Of a DNA stretch of 49,896 nucleotides, positions 15,071 to 22,727 are shown piece by piece; the first letter of the stretch is position 1, and every line of letters begins with the position of its first letter. This stretch comes from a bacterium (lineage in GTDB: Bacteria > Patescibacteriota > Minisyncoccia > 2-02-FULL-40-12 > IGHO2-01-FULL-4-A). The stretch spans positions 1 through 49,896 of the forward strand of contig JAUYLN010000016.1 of NCBI GenBank assembly GCA_030698885.1. Direction: 5' to 3'. The translations under genes were made by a program, and so were the position numbers. Under the pieces are notes generated by a model. That model did not search any database and was not told where the DNA came from. It was given only the letters and a program-made list of their open reading frames with translations.

Positions 15071-15646
15071 ATGTCACTAACATCAAACGACCTAAAACCG
15101 AAAGTTTTCTTCATCTACGAGGGTCAGCCCTGGGTGGTTTTAGAGTCCCACCATCTTAAAATGCAACAGCGTCGACCGGTAGTTCAAACCAGAATGCGAA
15201 ATCTCATCAACGGTAAAATCATTGAGCGTAATTTTCAGCAATCGGATAATTTTGAGGAGGCGGATATTGCCCGCAAAACAGTAAAATTTATATATGCCAA
15301 CAGGGGTGAGTTTTGGTTCACTGAATTGAACGACCCTTCAAAAAGATTTAAATTGACTGATGAAGTTCTGGGTGACAGCAGTAAGTTCTTGAAAGCTAAT
15401 ATTGATATAGAAGCCGTGATGTTTAATGGCGAGATAATCAACATAGAACTACCTATTAAAATTGACTACAAGGTTACCGAGGCTCCGCCGGCTATAAAGG
15501 GCAACACCGCCCAAGGTGGAGTTAAGCAGATTACAATTGAAACGGGTGCGGTTATAAATGCCCCGCTCTTTATAAATGAGGGCGACGTCATCAGAATAAA
15601 TACAGAGACCGGAGAGTACGCGGAGAGAGTAGAGAAATCAAACTAA
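15071..15646 (+). CDS. efp: elongation factor P
   Basis: Three beta-barrel domains and normal length (191 aa). EF-P relieves ribosomes stalled at proline runs. The domain I loop that normally reads PGKG, with the modified Lys34 of E. coli, here reads KMQQRRPV: the aligned position is Q33, followed by R34 and R35. Neither the lysine (EpmA) nor the standard arginine (EarP) loop context is seen. A TGCTACTAT extended -10 lies just upstream, giving a leader of about 3 bases. The gene is bracketed with the permease by the two inverted repeat copies. Confidence 0.95.
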   Translation: MSLTSNDLKPKVFFIYEGQPWVVLESHHLKMQQRRPVVQTRMRNLINGKIIERNFQQSDNFEEADIARKTVKFIYANRGEFWFTELNDPSKRFKLTDEVLGDSSKFLKANIDIEAVMFNGEIINIELPIKIDYKVTEAPPAIKGNTAQGGVKQITIETGAVINAPLFINEGDVIRINTETGEYAERVEKSN

Positions 15647-15710
15647 CATTAAAACATATAAGCATATAAGCATTTAAACATCTAAGCATCTAAGCATCTA
15701 AGCATCTGGT
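15647..15710. repeat. AAGCATCT tandem words next to repeat copy B
   Basis: Reiterated ATAAGCAT/CTAAGCAT words that can pair in part with the ATGCTTA-like words on the other side of the copy B core. Confidence 0.6.
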
Positions 15711-15775
15711 GAGGCCCCAATTACGGGGTTTTATTATGTTAAGATGCTCAAATGTTAAAATGCTAAAATGATTTT
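15711..15775 (-). repeat. 65-bp repeat, copy B of an inverted pair
   Basis: Reverse-complement copy of 14121-14185 with one mismatch. The GC-rich core followed by T-rich sequence can act as a terminator for efp. Confidence 0.85.
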
Positions 15776-16357
15776 TTAGCTTTCTTTCGGTTTTAAAAAC
15801 AAGGTTCCCAGTATCGGCACTACTGCCCACCAAAAGCGGGCTGTGCCGGAAACGAAATAGGTGCTGATGGTAGGGGCCCTTTCTGTGATGAGGTCCGGCG
15901 GCAGGTAGCTTAAGATGATGCTTAACAGAAAACCAAATTTAAGCATGGCCAAAAAAATTATAGGACCAAGAGAGAACTCTTTCAGGCTAAAGCGTGATTT
16001 TAAGGAGGATCTGTTTAGGAGGACAAATACTATGAAGTAAATAATGAAGAACAGTATGATGTGGACTATATAGATATTTTCGGTCTCTATAAAAGAAGCT
16101 GTTTTTTCAAAATAAACGAACAGGGGTTCTATAAATGCCGCAATATATAAGCCCAGAAGACTGACAAATAATCGGGATTTACCGTAGCTGAAACCGGAAA
16201 GAAATATTACAAAAACAATAAAAAATGCTATCCACCACTCCCAGGGTACTTCGGAAAAATTGATACCGCCGATATCTTTTATAAATCCCCCCATTGTACT
16301 TGAAAGGTCTGATAAAAAAACAAGGGATTTTTGTAGAATGTTATTGAGCATCTGCAT
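15776..16357 (-). CDS. membrane protein of unknown function, 193 aa
   Basis: About five hydrophobic helices, with WWIAFFIVFVIFL near residue 42 and a FWWAVVPILG end. The general pattern recalls CvpA-like or colicin-V-production-type membrane proteins but no motif is decisive. It overlaps the end of the LCP gene by 17 bases, so it is translated from the same message; the second in-frame ATG (16351) is an equally possible start. Confidence 0.7.
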   Translation of the reverse strand: MQMLNNILQKSLVFLSDLSSTMGGFIKDIGGINFSEVPWEWWIAFFIVFVIFLSGFSYGKSRLFVSLLGLYIAAFIEPLFVYFEKTASFIETENIYIVHIILFFIIYFIVFVLLNRSSLKSRFSLKEFSLGPIIFLAMLKFGFLLSIILSYLPPDLITERAPTISTYFVSGTARFWWAVVPILGTLFLKPKES

Positions 16358-17399
16358 CTGTTAGGATAGAGCTAAATAGAGATTTAATCTGCGAGTAATC
16401 ACCGCTTTTAGGATTCAATTCATATATCCCCCCTACTATTTCTTGGTTTAGTAAATTATCTGTTGATATAACGTATGTTTCCGGGGAGGTTTTAGAAATG
16501 GATTTGAGCAGGCCTATCATGTTGCCACTATCCAGTATCCCTATATCTGTTCTTATGTGATTTTTAAACTCTGATATTAAGCCAGAAACCTTGATTGGAT
16601 TAAGCAGGGTCTCAAGTGAAACTATTTTATTTTTTAATGCCAGAAGAACCTGTTGTTGGCGCCTTGAACGGTCAAAATCTGTAGTTGAATATCTTGAGCG
16701 GACATAGTAAAGGGCCTGCTGGCTGTCTAAGTGATTTTCTCCGGCCGGCAGATAAAATTCATAACCCCACTGTTCCCCTTCCCTAAATTCTTTCTCTAGG
16801 GTTATGTCTACTCCGCCCACCTCATCTATTATACCTATAAAACCATCAAAATCTAAAACAATTATTTTGTCTATGTAAACCCCTGTTATTTTAGATATTA
16901 TTTCTTTTGGCAGACTGAACCCGGCATTTCTGGCCAGTCCCCTTGAGTATATCTCATTTAACTTTCCGCTTACGCCGGAAACGTCTTTGATGAATAAATC
17001 TCTGGGCAGGGATACTATGGATGTCTTTTTAGTTTTTTGGTCAATACTTAAAACCTGGATGGTATCGGCCAGGAGGCCTCCATTCTCAAGGTCATCTTCT
17101 CCGCGGATGCCAAATATCAATATATCAAGCCGGTCCTGTTCTTTTTCTGGCACCGGATTCGGGTCAGGAGTTGGTTCTGGGTCATCTTTGCCGAATGGTA
17201 AAATACTGGCCACCCTTCCCCACCACGGACCTTTATCGGATTTATCTACCACGATGGTGTTATAGGCAATGCCAATGTGAAAGGCAAAATATCCTACAAA
17301 AAAAGCGATGCCGGCCAAAACCCAAAAACGCCTAGTTCTCCACCAGGGTTTTGGCATTTTAATATATTCAGGATTGTAGTTTATTGTAATTTGGTCCAT
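16341..17399 (-). CDS. LytR-CpsA-Psr (LCP) family cell-wall ligase
   Basis: A 352-residue membrane-anchored enzyme with one N-terminal helix (about 25-48). The LCP domain shows LPRDLFI near residue 133, the central IDEVGGVDI and the arginine-rich YVRSRYSTTDFDRSRRQQ. LCP enzymes attach glycopolymers from undecaprenyl-phosphate carriers to the cell wall. It opens a block of glycosyltransferase and polymer genes, which gives it a likely substrate. A Pro/Glu-rich linker (PEPTPDPNPVPEKEQ) joins anchor and domain. Confidence 0.92.
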   Translation of the reverse strand: MDQITINYNPEYIKMPKPWWRTRRFWVLAGIAFFVGYFAFHIGIAYNTIVVDKSDKGPWWGRVASILPFGKDDPEPTPDPNPVPEKEQDRLDILIFGIRGEDDLENGGLLADTIQVLSIDQKTKKTSIVSLPRDLFIKDVSGVSGKLNEIYSRGLARNAGFSLPKEIISKITGVYIDKIIVLDFDGFIGIIDEVGGVDITLEKEFREGEQWGYEFYLPAGENHLDSQQALYYVRSRYSTTDFDRSRRQQQVLLALKNKIVSLETLLNPIKVSGLISEFKNHIRTDIGILDSGNMIGLLKSISKTSPETYVISTDNLLNQEIVGGIYELNPKSGDYSQIKSLFSSILTDADAQ

Positions 17400-17412
17400 T
17401 GTATGTTATTAT
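17384..17412 (+). promoter_or_regulatory. promoter of the 17435-17653 gene
   Basis: TTGTAA, 17 bases, TATTAT, overlapping the start of the divergent LCP gene. Predicted start near 17419, directly before the AAGGAG ribosome binding site. Confidence 0.55.
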
Positions 17413-17434
17413 AACAAAAGAAGGAGCTTTAATC

Positions 17435-17653
17435 ATGAAGTCAGCATCAAGAGGAAGAGGTAAACCCACCTTGCGCCATGTTAGTTCCGTATGTAGGCCT
17501 CCTAATGGTGACATATGTCCCTCTTTGGCGGAGATTAACGGACAGCCAGAATGTAGCAGTAAAGAAAAAAAACCCGAAGAAAAGCTGAATGATAATTGTT
17601 CCGGTCCGCCTCTTTTTCTGGTTTCAATAAAAACAGAATCAGTTCTTTCGTAA
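17435..17653 (+). CDS. small Cys/Pro-containing hypothetical protein, 72 aa
   Basis: No family recognised. It is short, polar and rich in Ser, Pro, Lys and Cys, with four cysteines (VCRPP, ICPS, ECSS, NCSG) and no membrane helix; it is probably largely unstructured. AAGGAG lies 8 bases before the ATG, a TTGTAA-17-TATTAT promoter precedes it, and a strong terminator starts 2 bases after the stop codon. This complete transcription unit makes a chance frame unlikely. It stands alone among minus-strand envelope genes. Confidence 0.6.
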   Translation: MKSASRGRGKPTLRHVSSVCRPPNGDICPSLAEINGQPECSSKEKKPEEKLNDNCSGPPLFLVSIKTESVLS

Positions 17654-17654
17654 T

Positions 17655-17681
17655 CCCGGGCCTGGCTCGGGTATTTTTTTA
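17655..17681 (+). terminator. rho-independent terminator
   Basis: CCCGGGC, CTG loop, GCTCGGG, then TATTTTTTT. It also overlaps the end of the convergent glycosyltransferase. Confidence 0.8.
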
Positions 17682-18725
17682 TTTAAACCACTTTCTTATT
17701 TTTTTTGCTTCTATCCTGGTTTTTTTCATAACCCCCTTTCTTCTTTTTACCATTTTTGGCACCATCTTGACAATAGTAGGTATTTCAAGCACCATCCATG
17801 GTTCAAAGACTAAGAAGTAGGCCCAAAGCATGACTTGACGCTTTAATATCGGCCCAAAATCTTTAATTATATTTGAAGTGAAATCATTCTTAATAATCGT
17901 AAAAAGCCAGTTTCTGTAATCTAGCCTCCTCTTGAATTTAGGCACAGTTTTACGGATTTTTATAAAACTTTTCCATTTTCCGCCGGCTAGTTCTTTGGTG
18001 GTTTTTCTGTCATGCCATGCAATAACATTTGGGGTATAAACCTGTTTCCAACCGAACATATTTATCCGCCAAGCTAAATCAAGGTCGTCTCCATACCAAA
18101 AGAAATCCGGGTCAATAATATGTCCGTCAATTTTTATATTATCTAGCGCCTCTTTTCTAAATATAGGGACAGCACCCTCTACTCCAAAAATCTCTACCTT
18201 TTTTTCATACTGTCCTATATCTTTTTCGCCATGGCCAATATTAACTATTCGTCTGGATTTATATATTTCAAATCCCACAGTATCAATCACGTCGGTTTTT
18301 TTGATGGAGCCATAATTCATACTTCCTAATTCATACTTCATTATCTTCCCTTGCAGTGCTCCTATTTTTTCATCTTCTTCCATCGCCTTAACCACATTTT
18401 TTATAAAATTGTGCTCCAAAAGAACGTCAACTGACAGCGCAACTATGTATTTGCCGTGGCTGTGCTCAAGTAGCCATTCCTGCCCCGGCCACATGCCAAG
18501 ATTTTTTTCTTGAGTAAAAAATGACAGTTTAGGAATCTGCATTTTCCAGACTTCACTTTCTGCGTCTATTATCTCCCAAGTATTATCATCAGAATTATTA
18601 TCCAGAATATTTATTTCTATTTGCTCATGGGGGTATGTCTGTTTTAGTACGGAATCTAAACACCAGCGAATATACTTTCCGCCGTTATGAACTACAATGT
18701 TAATTGTAACCAGGGGCTGTGTCAT
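17679..18725 (-). CDS. family 2 glycosyltransferase
   Basis: A 348-residue GT-A enzyme. The N-terminus VTINIVVHNGGKYIRWCLDS and the LDNNSDDNTWE stretch are the nucleotide-sugar binding start of GT2; ALSVDVLL carries the DxD-like motif, and DFFWYGDDLDLAWR is the acceptor-side signature of rhamnosyl-type GT2 enzymes. A C-terminal hydrophobic region may bind the membrane. Its ATG overlaps the stop of the upstream O-antigen ligase gene by one base (TAATG). A word repeat (18311-18341) is in frame, encoding YELGSMNYG. Confidence 0.9.
   Translation of the reverse strand: MTQPLVTINIVVHNGGKYIRWCLDSVLKQTYPHEQIEINILDNNSDDNTWEIIDAESEVWKMQIPKLSFFTQEKNLGMWPGQEWLLEHSHGKYIVALSVDVLLEHNFIKNVVKAMEEDEKIGALQGKIMKYELGSMNYGSIKKTDVIDTVGFEIYKSRRIVNIGHGEKDIGQYEKKVEIFGVEGAVPIFRKEALDNIKIDGHIIDPDFFWYGDDLDLAWRINMFGWKQVYTPNVIAWHDRKTTKELAGGKWKSFIKIRKTVPKFKRRLDYRNWLFTIIKNDFTSNIIKDFGPILKRQVMLWAYFLVFEPWMVLEIPTIVKMVPKMVKRRKGVMKKTRIEAKKIRKWFK
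18311..18341. repeat. in-frame ATTCATACTT word repeat inside a GT2 gene
   Basis: Two copies of TAATTCATACTTC in a row within the coding sequence. Confidence 0.6.
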
Positions 18726-20320
18726 TATGGCACTTGAAGTTTTTTATTAACTCCCAAAATTACAGCGACCACCGTCGCAAACATTAGAAATGCACGTTCA
18801 TCAAATATGGCAATATCGGTCATTGAATAAGCCATAACCCAAAAAATAAACATCAATGCCGACATATTATATACAAGCAAAAACGAATCCCCTGTTGTTA
18901 TTATATTTTCATAAACTTTTTTAAGCAGTAGCCACAGAAACCAAGCTGATAGAATAAACGCCAGCGCACCCATTTCAGCGAAAATGTTCAAATATAGATT
19001 ATGCGCCGATGAACCGGCTCGGGCCAATTTTACGTCCTGACCCAATACCACTGGGAAATTTCCTATCCCAACGCCTAAGAGGGGGCGTTTTTTTATTGAT
19101 TCAAATGTCTGCTTCCATATTTCAAGGCGCAATTTATTAGACGTTTCTCCAAAATCAATAATTGAGCGGACTCGCTTACTCAACAGTTCTGAATTATCCT
19201 TGCTCAATAAAAATTGAGGTGATGCAAAAATAGGATAAGCCAAGCCAAAAAGAAGAACGAATATAAAAATATATGAAGCCAGATAACGGAATATATTTTT
19301 TGAAGTAGGTTTATTTTTAAAAAATAAATAGCTAAAAATAAAAGCACAGATAAGTGTTACGCCTCCGGCCAGCCACATTCCCCTGGTACCGGACAATATT
19401 ACTGCCAAGAATATTACAGGTACAAATAATACGGACATTTTTGCTCTAATTTTATAAAGTTGTTTCGCATTGTTTCCGGCTTTTTCTGTCACTTTATAAA
19501 TTGAAACGGCAAATATAGACGAAAGGCCAAGCAGTATAAAAATCGGGAAGGAGTGGCTGTCAGGAAATATAGAAAACATTCTTAATGATAATTGGTCTCC
19601 AAAATATGCAAACCATGTGTTCCCTACCCAGCTTGCGATGTAGCACCACTCATTACCAAAAAGCCGGCACTCTATTCCCTCGCCCCATATCCGCATGAAC
19701 TGATAAATATCCATCAGATAGGTCATGGCAAGCTGAATGAAACCAATTATTGCTACGGCAACAGTGGGAATGGCAATATTTTTGATGACTCTTTTCGCGA
19801 AATCTTTATTTCGCGAAATTAAGTCGTAAGCTACTATTCCTACCAATGACAAATTTATAAAATATATTATCCTTTTGACGCCGGCTGTTAAGTTTTGGGC
19901 TTGAGATAAGGACAAGACAGCCACCAACAGTATGGCCGAAGTTAGGAATATAAATTTATGTTCTTTCAAAAAATTAACAGGTTTTTTAAAGAAATTTCTG
20001 ACTCCTAGCCAAAGAATGTTAAAACCTCCTTCAACTAGCCATTTCAAAAAAATTATGCCGGAAATTATCCGCCATGTATTTAACTGATCAAAGGTTGTGG
20101 TGATGGGTAGGGCTATAAAAAACGGTATTGAACGAACAAAAAAGATTGCGGAGTCTTCTAGTTTGGTAAAAGCAATGTAAAATATAAGCCAGGCCACAAA
20201 TACCAAAATAACTTCGCGTGGAATAAAGCCGGCTATAACTAAGCCCACGGTGATGAGTTGGATTGTGTAAACGATATCCAGAATTTTTAATTTTAAATTT
20301 TTAATTTTAATTGAGATCAA
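18725..20320 (-). CDS. O-antigen ligase/polymerase family membrane protein
   Basis: A 531-residue integral membrane protein with about 12 helices. The periplasmic loop holds RLEIWKQTFESIKKRPLLG, then GVGIGNFP and HNLYLNIFAEMG, which are the conserved pieces of the Wzy/WaaL family. It polymerises or transfers lipid-linked polysaccharide outside the membrane. Its place among four glycosyltransferases and an LCP ligase supports a surface-polymer pathway. The N-terminal residues (ISIKIKNLKLKILD) are encoded by A/T word repeats, so the true start could be slightly downstream. Confidence 0.92.
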   Translation of the reverse strand: MISIKIKNLKLKILDIVYTIQLITVGLVIAGFIPREVILVFVAWLIFYIAFTKLEDSAIFFVRSIPFFIALPITTTFDQLNTWRIISGIIFLKWLVEGGFNILWLGVRNFFKKPVNFLKEHKFIFLTSAILLVAVLSLSQAQNLTAGVKRIIYFINLSLVGIVAYDLISRNKDFAKRVIKNIAIPTVAVAIIGFIQLAMTYLMDIYQFMRIWGEGIECRLFGNEWCYIASWVGNTWFAYFGDQLSLRMFSIFPDSHSFPIFILLGLSSIFAVSIYKVTEKAGNNAKQLYKIRAKMSVLFVPVIFLAVILSGTRGMWLAGGVTLICAFIFSYLFFKNKPTSKNIFRYLASYIFIFVLLFGLAYPIFASPQFLLSKDNSELLSKRVRSIIDFGETSNKLRLEIWKQTFESIKKRPLLGVGIGNFPVVLGQDVKLARAGSSAHNLYLNIFAEMGALAFILSAWFLWLLLKKVYENIITTGDSFLLVYNMSALMFIFWVMAYSMTDIAIFDERAFLMFATVVAVILGVNKKLQVP

Positions 20321-20338
20321 AAGATTTTAATAATTTAA

Positions 20339-20377
20339 TTTTAAAAAATTGATTTAACCTGCCTGCCGGCAGGCAGG
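20339..20377 (+). repeat. 39-bp palindromic element, shared with 41999-42036
   Basis: The palindrome CCTGCCTGCCGGCAGGCAGG plus an A/T flank containing TTGATTTAA. The flank is conserved in the copy at 41999-42036 in inverted orientation, so more than the palindrome is repeated. Next to it (20389-20405) lies a second palindrome, AACTCGTC-GACGAGTT. Confidence 0.8.
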
Positions 20378-20406
20378 AACTTAGAACTCGTCTGACGAGT
20401 TAGAAC

Positions 20407-21558
20407 TTAAAATTTAGAATTACTATTTTTGGTTTCTGTAACTTTTCTTATTATTTCCAAAAATAGGCTGGTATGTTCTTTCCAAGTATATTTTTCCAGT
20501 ATTTTCGGGGCGGCATTTAAAATTTGCTGCCTTTTTTGTTGGTTAGTAAGCGATTCTTTTATGGCTTTAGCAATACCGCTTATACTTATCGGCTCACTTA
20601 CTTTAAAAGCATTTTCGCCGTATATTTCATCATTTAGTTTTGTATCGGCGACTATAGGTACGGTACCCGCCGCCAACGCTTCAAGGGGCGGGAGGCCGAA
20701 TGCTTCATGTGGGGAAACATAAATGAATGAATTAGCATTTTGATACAGGGCAAGCAGTTCTTTTTCAGGCACGTAGTCTTTATATATTATAACTTCTTTT
20801 CCGTGTTTTTTATTTATTTTATAGGCCAATTCTTCTATTATAGGTAGTTGATATTTGTCTTTACCTACGGCAACTAATTTTAACTCAGGAAAATCATTAA
20901 CCAGTTCGTCTACGGCTATAATCGTCTCCCTTAAATGTCGGCGCGGGAAGGCTTGGCCTACGAATAACAAATAGTTTGTGGTTTGTGGTTTGTGGTTTGT
21001 GGTTTTTTGAAGTTTATCAGTATCAACGCCCAATGGGGTGGCAAAAACCCGTTCTTTGGGGATTTTAAAAAGTTCAGAAACTTCTTTAGCTGCTGTTTCC
21101 GAAACACTAGTTATGGCTGTGGCGTGGCGGGCGGCATGTTCAGCGAATATTTTATAGGCCAGACGATATCTGAACGGCAGGTTTTTATTTCTTATTTCAT
21201 AATAAATATCACCGGTTAAGGTTACTATGGACTTGCCTTTGTGTATCAGGGGCAGCATATAGTTCGGATAAAACATTACATCAAGTTTTTCAAAGTATAA
21301 TTTTATCGGTAAAAATACGTAGTAGTACAAACTAAAAGAAGGCCGGGCAAAAGGAATTTTAACTATTTTTTTAATAAATATTGGACTGGCCAAATGAATA
21401 TTATCCGGTATTCGTGATTTAAAATATAGATAAAAACGGAACTCATCTACGAGTTCCGGCCGTTTTGCAATCTCTTCTATCAGTTTGCTTACTATCCTGC
21501 CTACTCCCCATTGTTCTCCTTCTTCAATTGATTCGCATTCAATGCCTATTCTATACAA
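20407..21558 (-). CDS. family 4 glycosyltransferase (GT-B)
   Basis: A 383-residue GT-B enzyme. The C-terminal Rossmann half has YVSPHEAFGLPPLEALAAG, in which two glutamates spaced by seven residues (EAFGLPPLE) are the GT4 signature. The N-terminal acceptor half starts MYRIGIECESIEEGEQWGVGR. An in-frame word repeat (20974-21006) encodes TTNHKPQTTN at the linker between the halves, a tolerant position. Confidence 0.9.
   Translation of the reverse strand: MYRIGIECESIEEGEQWGVGRIVSKLIEEIAKRPELVDEFRFYLYFKSRIPDNIHLASPIFIKKIVKIPFARPSFSLYYYVFLPIKLYFEKLDVMFYPNYMLPLIHKGKSIVTLTGDIYYEIRNKNLPFRYRLAYKIFAEHAARHATAITSVSETAAKEVSELFKIPKERVFATPLGVDTDKLQKTTNHKPQTTNYLLFVGQAFPRRHLRETIIAVDELVNDFPELKLVAVGKDKYQLPIIEELAYKINKKHGKEVIIYKDYVPEKELLALYQNANSFIYVSPHEAFGLPPLEALAAGTVPIVADTKLNDEIYGENAFKVSEPISISGIAKAIKESLTNQQKRQQILNAAPKILEKYTWKEHTSLFLEIIRKVTETKNSNSKF
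20974..21006. repeat. in-frame GTTTGTG word repeat inside a GT4 gene
   Basis: GTTTGTG repeated four to five times; encodes a polar linker (TTNHKPQTTN). Confidence 0.7.
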
Positions 21559-21577
21559 ATAGCTTGTGGCTTATAGC

Positions 21578-22498
21578 TTATAGACTATTGCTATTGCCCA
21601 TAGTCCATCGGTTATTAGCCATTTTACCGAAACGACCCATATAAAAATCCATTACTCCCATCAGTATTGCTATAGAAACTGACCGTTTTGATGGTATTAA
21701 CAGAATTTTAGCTAACTGCTTTAAAATAACATAAATAGACCAAAACGGCAATAATAATTTTGCCCAAATAGGCCCATTTTTGATATTGAATAAATGGACA
21801 TTGCGGTAATGGTAATAAAGCAATTTCGCTGGGCCAAGTGAGCCGGTAGAGCTGGACACACTATGTTTTGCTATTGCTTCCGGTTCTAAGGCTAATTTAA
21901 ATCTGGCCTTTTGCGCCCGAACATTAAAATCCGCATCCTCAAAATATAGAAAGTAGCGTTCATCAAAGAGTCCTATTTTTTCAATGACCTTTTTCTTAAT
22001 GAGCATACTTGACCCGATTACGTATAGCTTATGGCTTATAGCTTTATGGCTGTGATTAAGTTCCGGTTTTAGCCAGGATATTTCTCCGCCATAAACAATT
22101 CTGTCACCCTCATTAACGGCCGGGCCGACAATGCCGATTTTTTCATCTGATTCAGCTTTTGCAACCAGTTTATCCAGTAAATCGGGCTCAACTAAAACAT
22201 CAGGATTTAAAATAAATACATAGTCTGCTTTATTTTCCAGGGCTTGTTTTATTCCCTCATTATTACCTCCAGAGTAGCCAAGATTTAAATTTAAAATTTT
22301 AAATTTAAAATTTAAATTATCTTGACTAGCAAGATAATTTTTGGTATTCTGCTGATGTTCGGGTGCCGAGGCGTTGTCAATGACAATAACCTCAAGATTC
22401 CCGTATTTGAGTTCTCTGACACTTTCAAGACACCGAATTGTATCTTCGGAGTTATTGAACTGGAGGATGATGATAGAAACTTTTGGTATAGTTATCAT
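21578..22498 (-). CDS. family 2 glycosyltransferase
   Basis: A 306-residue GT2 enzyme: VSIIILQFNNSEDTIRCLES at the N-terminus, VIVIDNAS, the DxD-like ILNPDVLV, and YFLYFEDADFNVRAQ near the acceptor site, as in rhamnosyltransferase-like members. The C-terminus is hydrophobic and may associate with the membrane. A/T word repeats (22281-22319) are in frame, encoding NLNFKFKILNLN. Confidence 0.9.
   Translation of the reverse strand: MITIPKVSIIILQFNNSEDTIRCLESVRELKYGNLEVIVIDNASAPEHQQNTKNYLASQDNLNFKFKILNLNLGYSGGNNEGIKQALENKADYVFILNPDVLVEPDLLDKLVAKAESDEKIGIVGPAVNEGDRIVYGGEISWLKPELNHSHKAISHKLYVIGSSMLIKKKVIEKIGLFDERYFLYFEDADFNVRAQKARFKLALEPEAIAKHSVSSSTGSLGPAKLLYYHYRNVHLFNIKNGPIWAKLLLPFWSIYVILKQLAKILLIPSKRSVSIAILMGVMDFYMGRFGKMANNRWTMGNSNSL
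22281..22319. repeat. in-frame AAATTTAAA word repeat inside a GT2 gene
   Basis: Perfectly symmetrical A/T run of TTTAAATT words, self-complementary, kept in frame. Confidence 0.65.
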
Positions 22499-22547
22499 AT
22501 GCTTAACGGCAACATGGTTTATTTCTGGCTCTCTGGCTTATGGTGTC

Positions 22548-22553
22548 TATAAT
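22548..22553 (+). promoter_or_regulatory. -10 box in front of a small plus-strand frame
   Basis: Perfect TATAAT whose predicted start (+7) falls on the A of the ATG at 22560. No good -35 box. Confidence 0.35.
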
Positions 22554-22559
22554 TACAAT

Positions 22560-22727
22560 ATGAAAATTCATTATACGCCAAAACACAAGTGGCCTCTTTC
22601 TAAATTAAAAACTGCTGCTATTTCTATTGTGGCAGGACCATTTATTTTTTTATTTATGAACTCGGCTGCTCGTATGGGTAAACAAAAAATTTATTGGCAC
22701 ATTAAATTTGGGTCGTTTGTGCTGTAA
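22560..22727 (+). CDS. possible small membrane protein, 55 aa
   Basis: A basic protein (MKIHYTPKHKWPLSKLK) with one hydrophobic helix (about 18-38) and a basic tail. No family recognised. It fills the only sizeable gap in the glycosyltransferase cluster, on the opposite strand, and has a perfect -10 box in leaderless position. It overlaps the end of the next glycosyltransferase by 26 bases. It could still be a chance frame. Confidence 0.35.
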   Translation: MKIHYTPKHKWPLSKLKTAAISIVAGPFIFLFMNSAARMGKQKIYWHIKFGSFVL

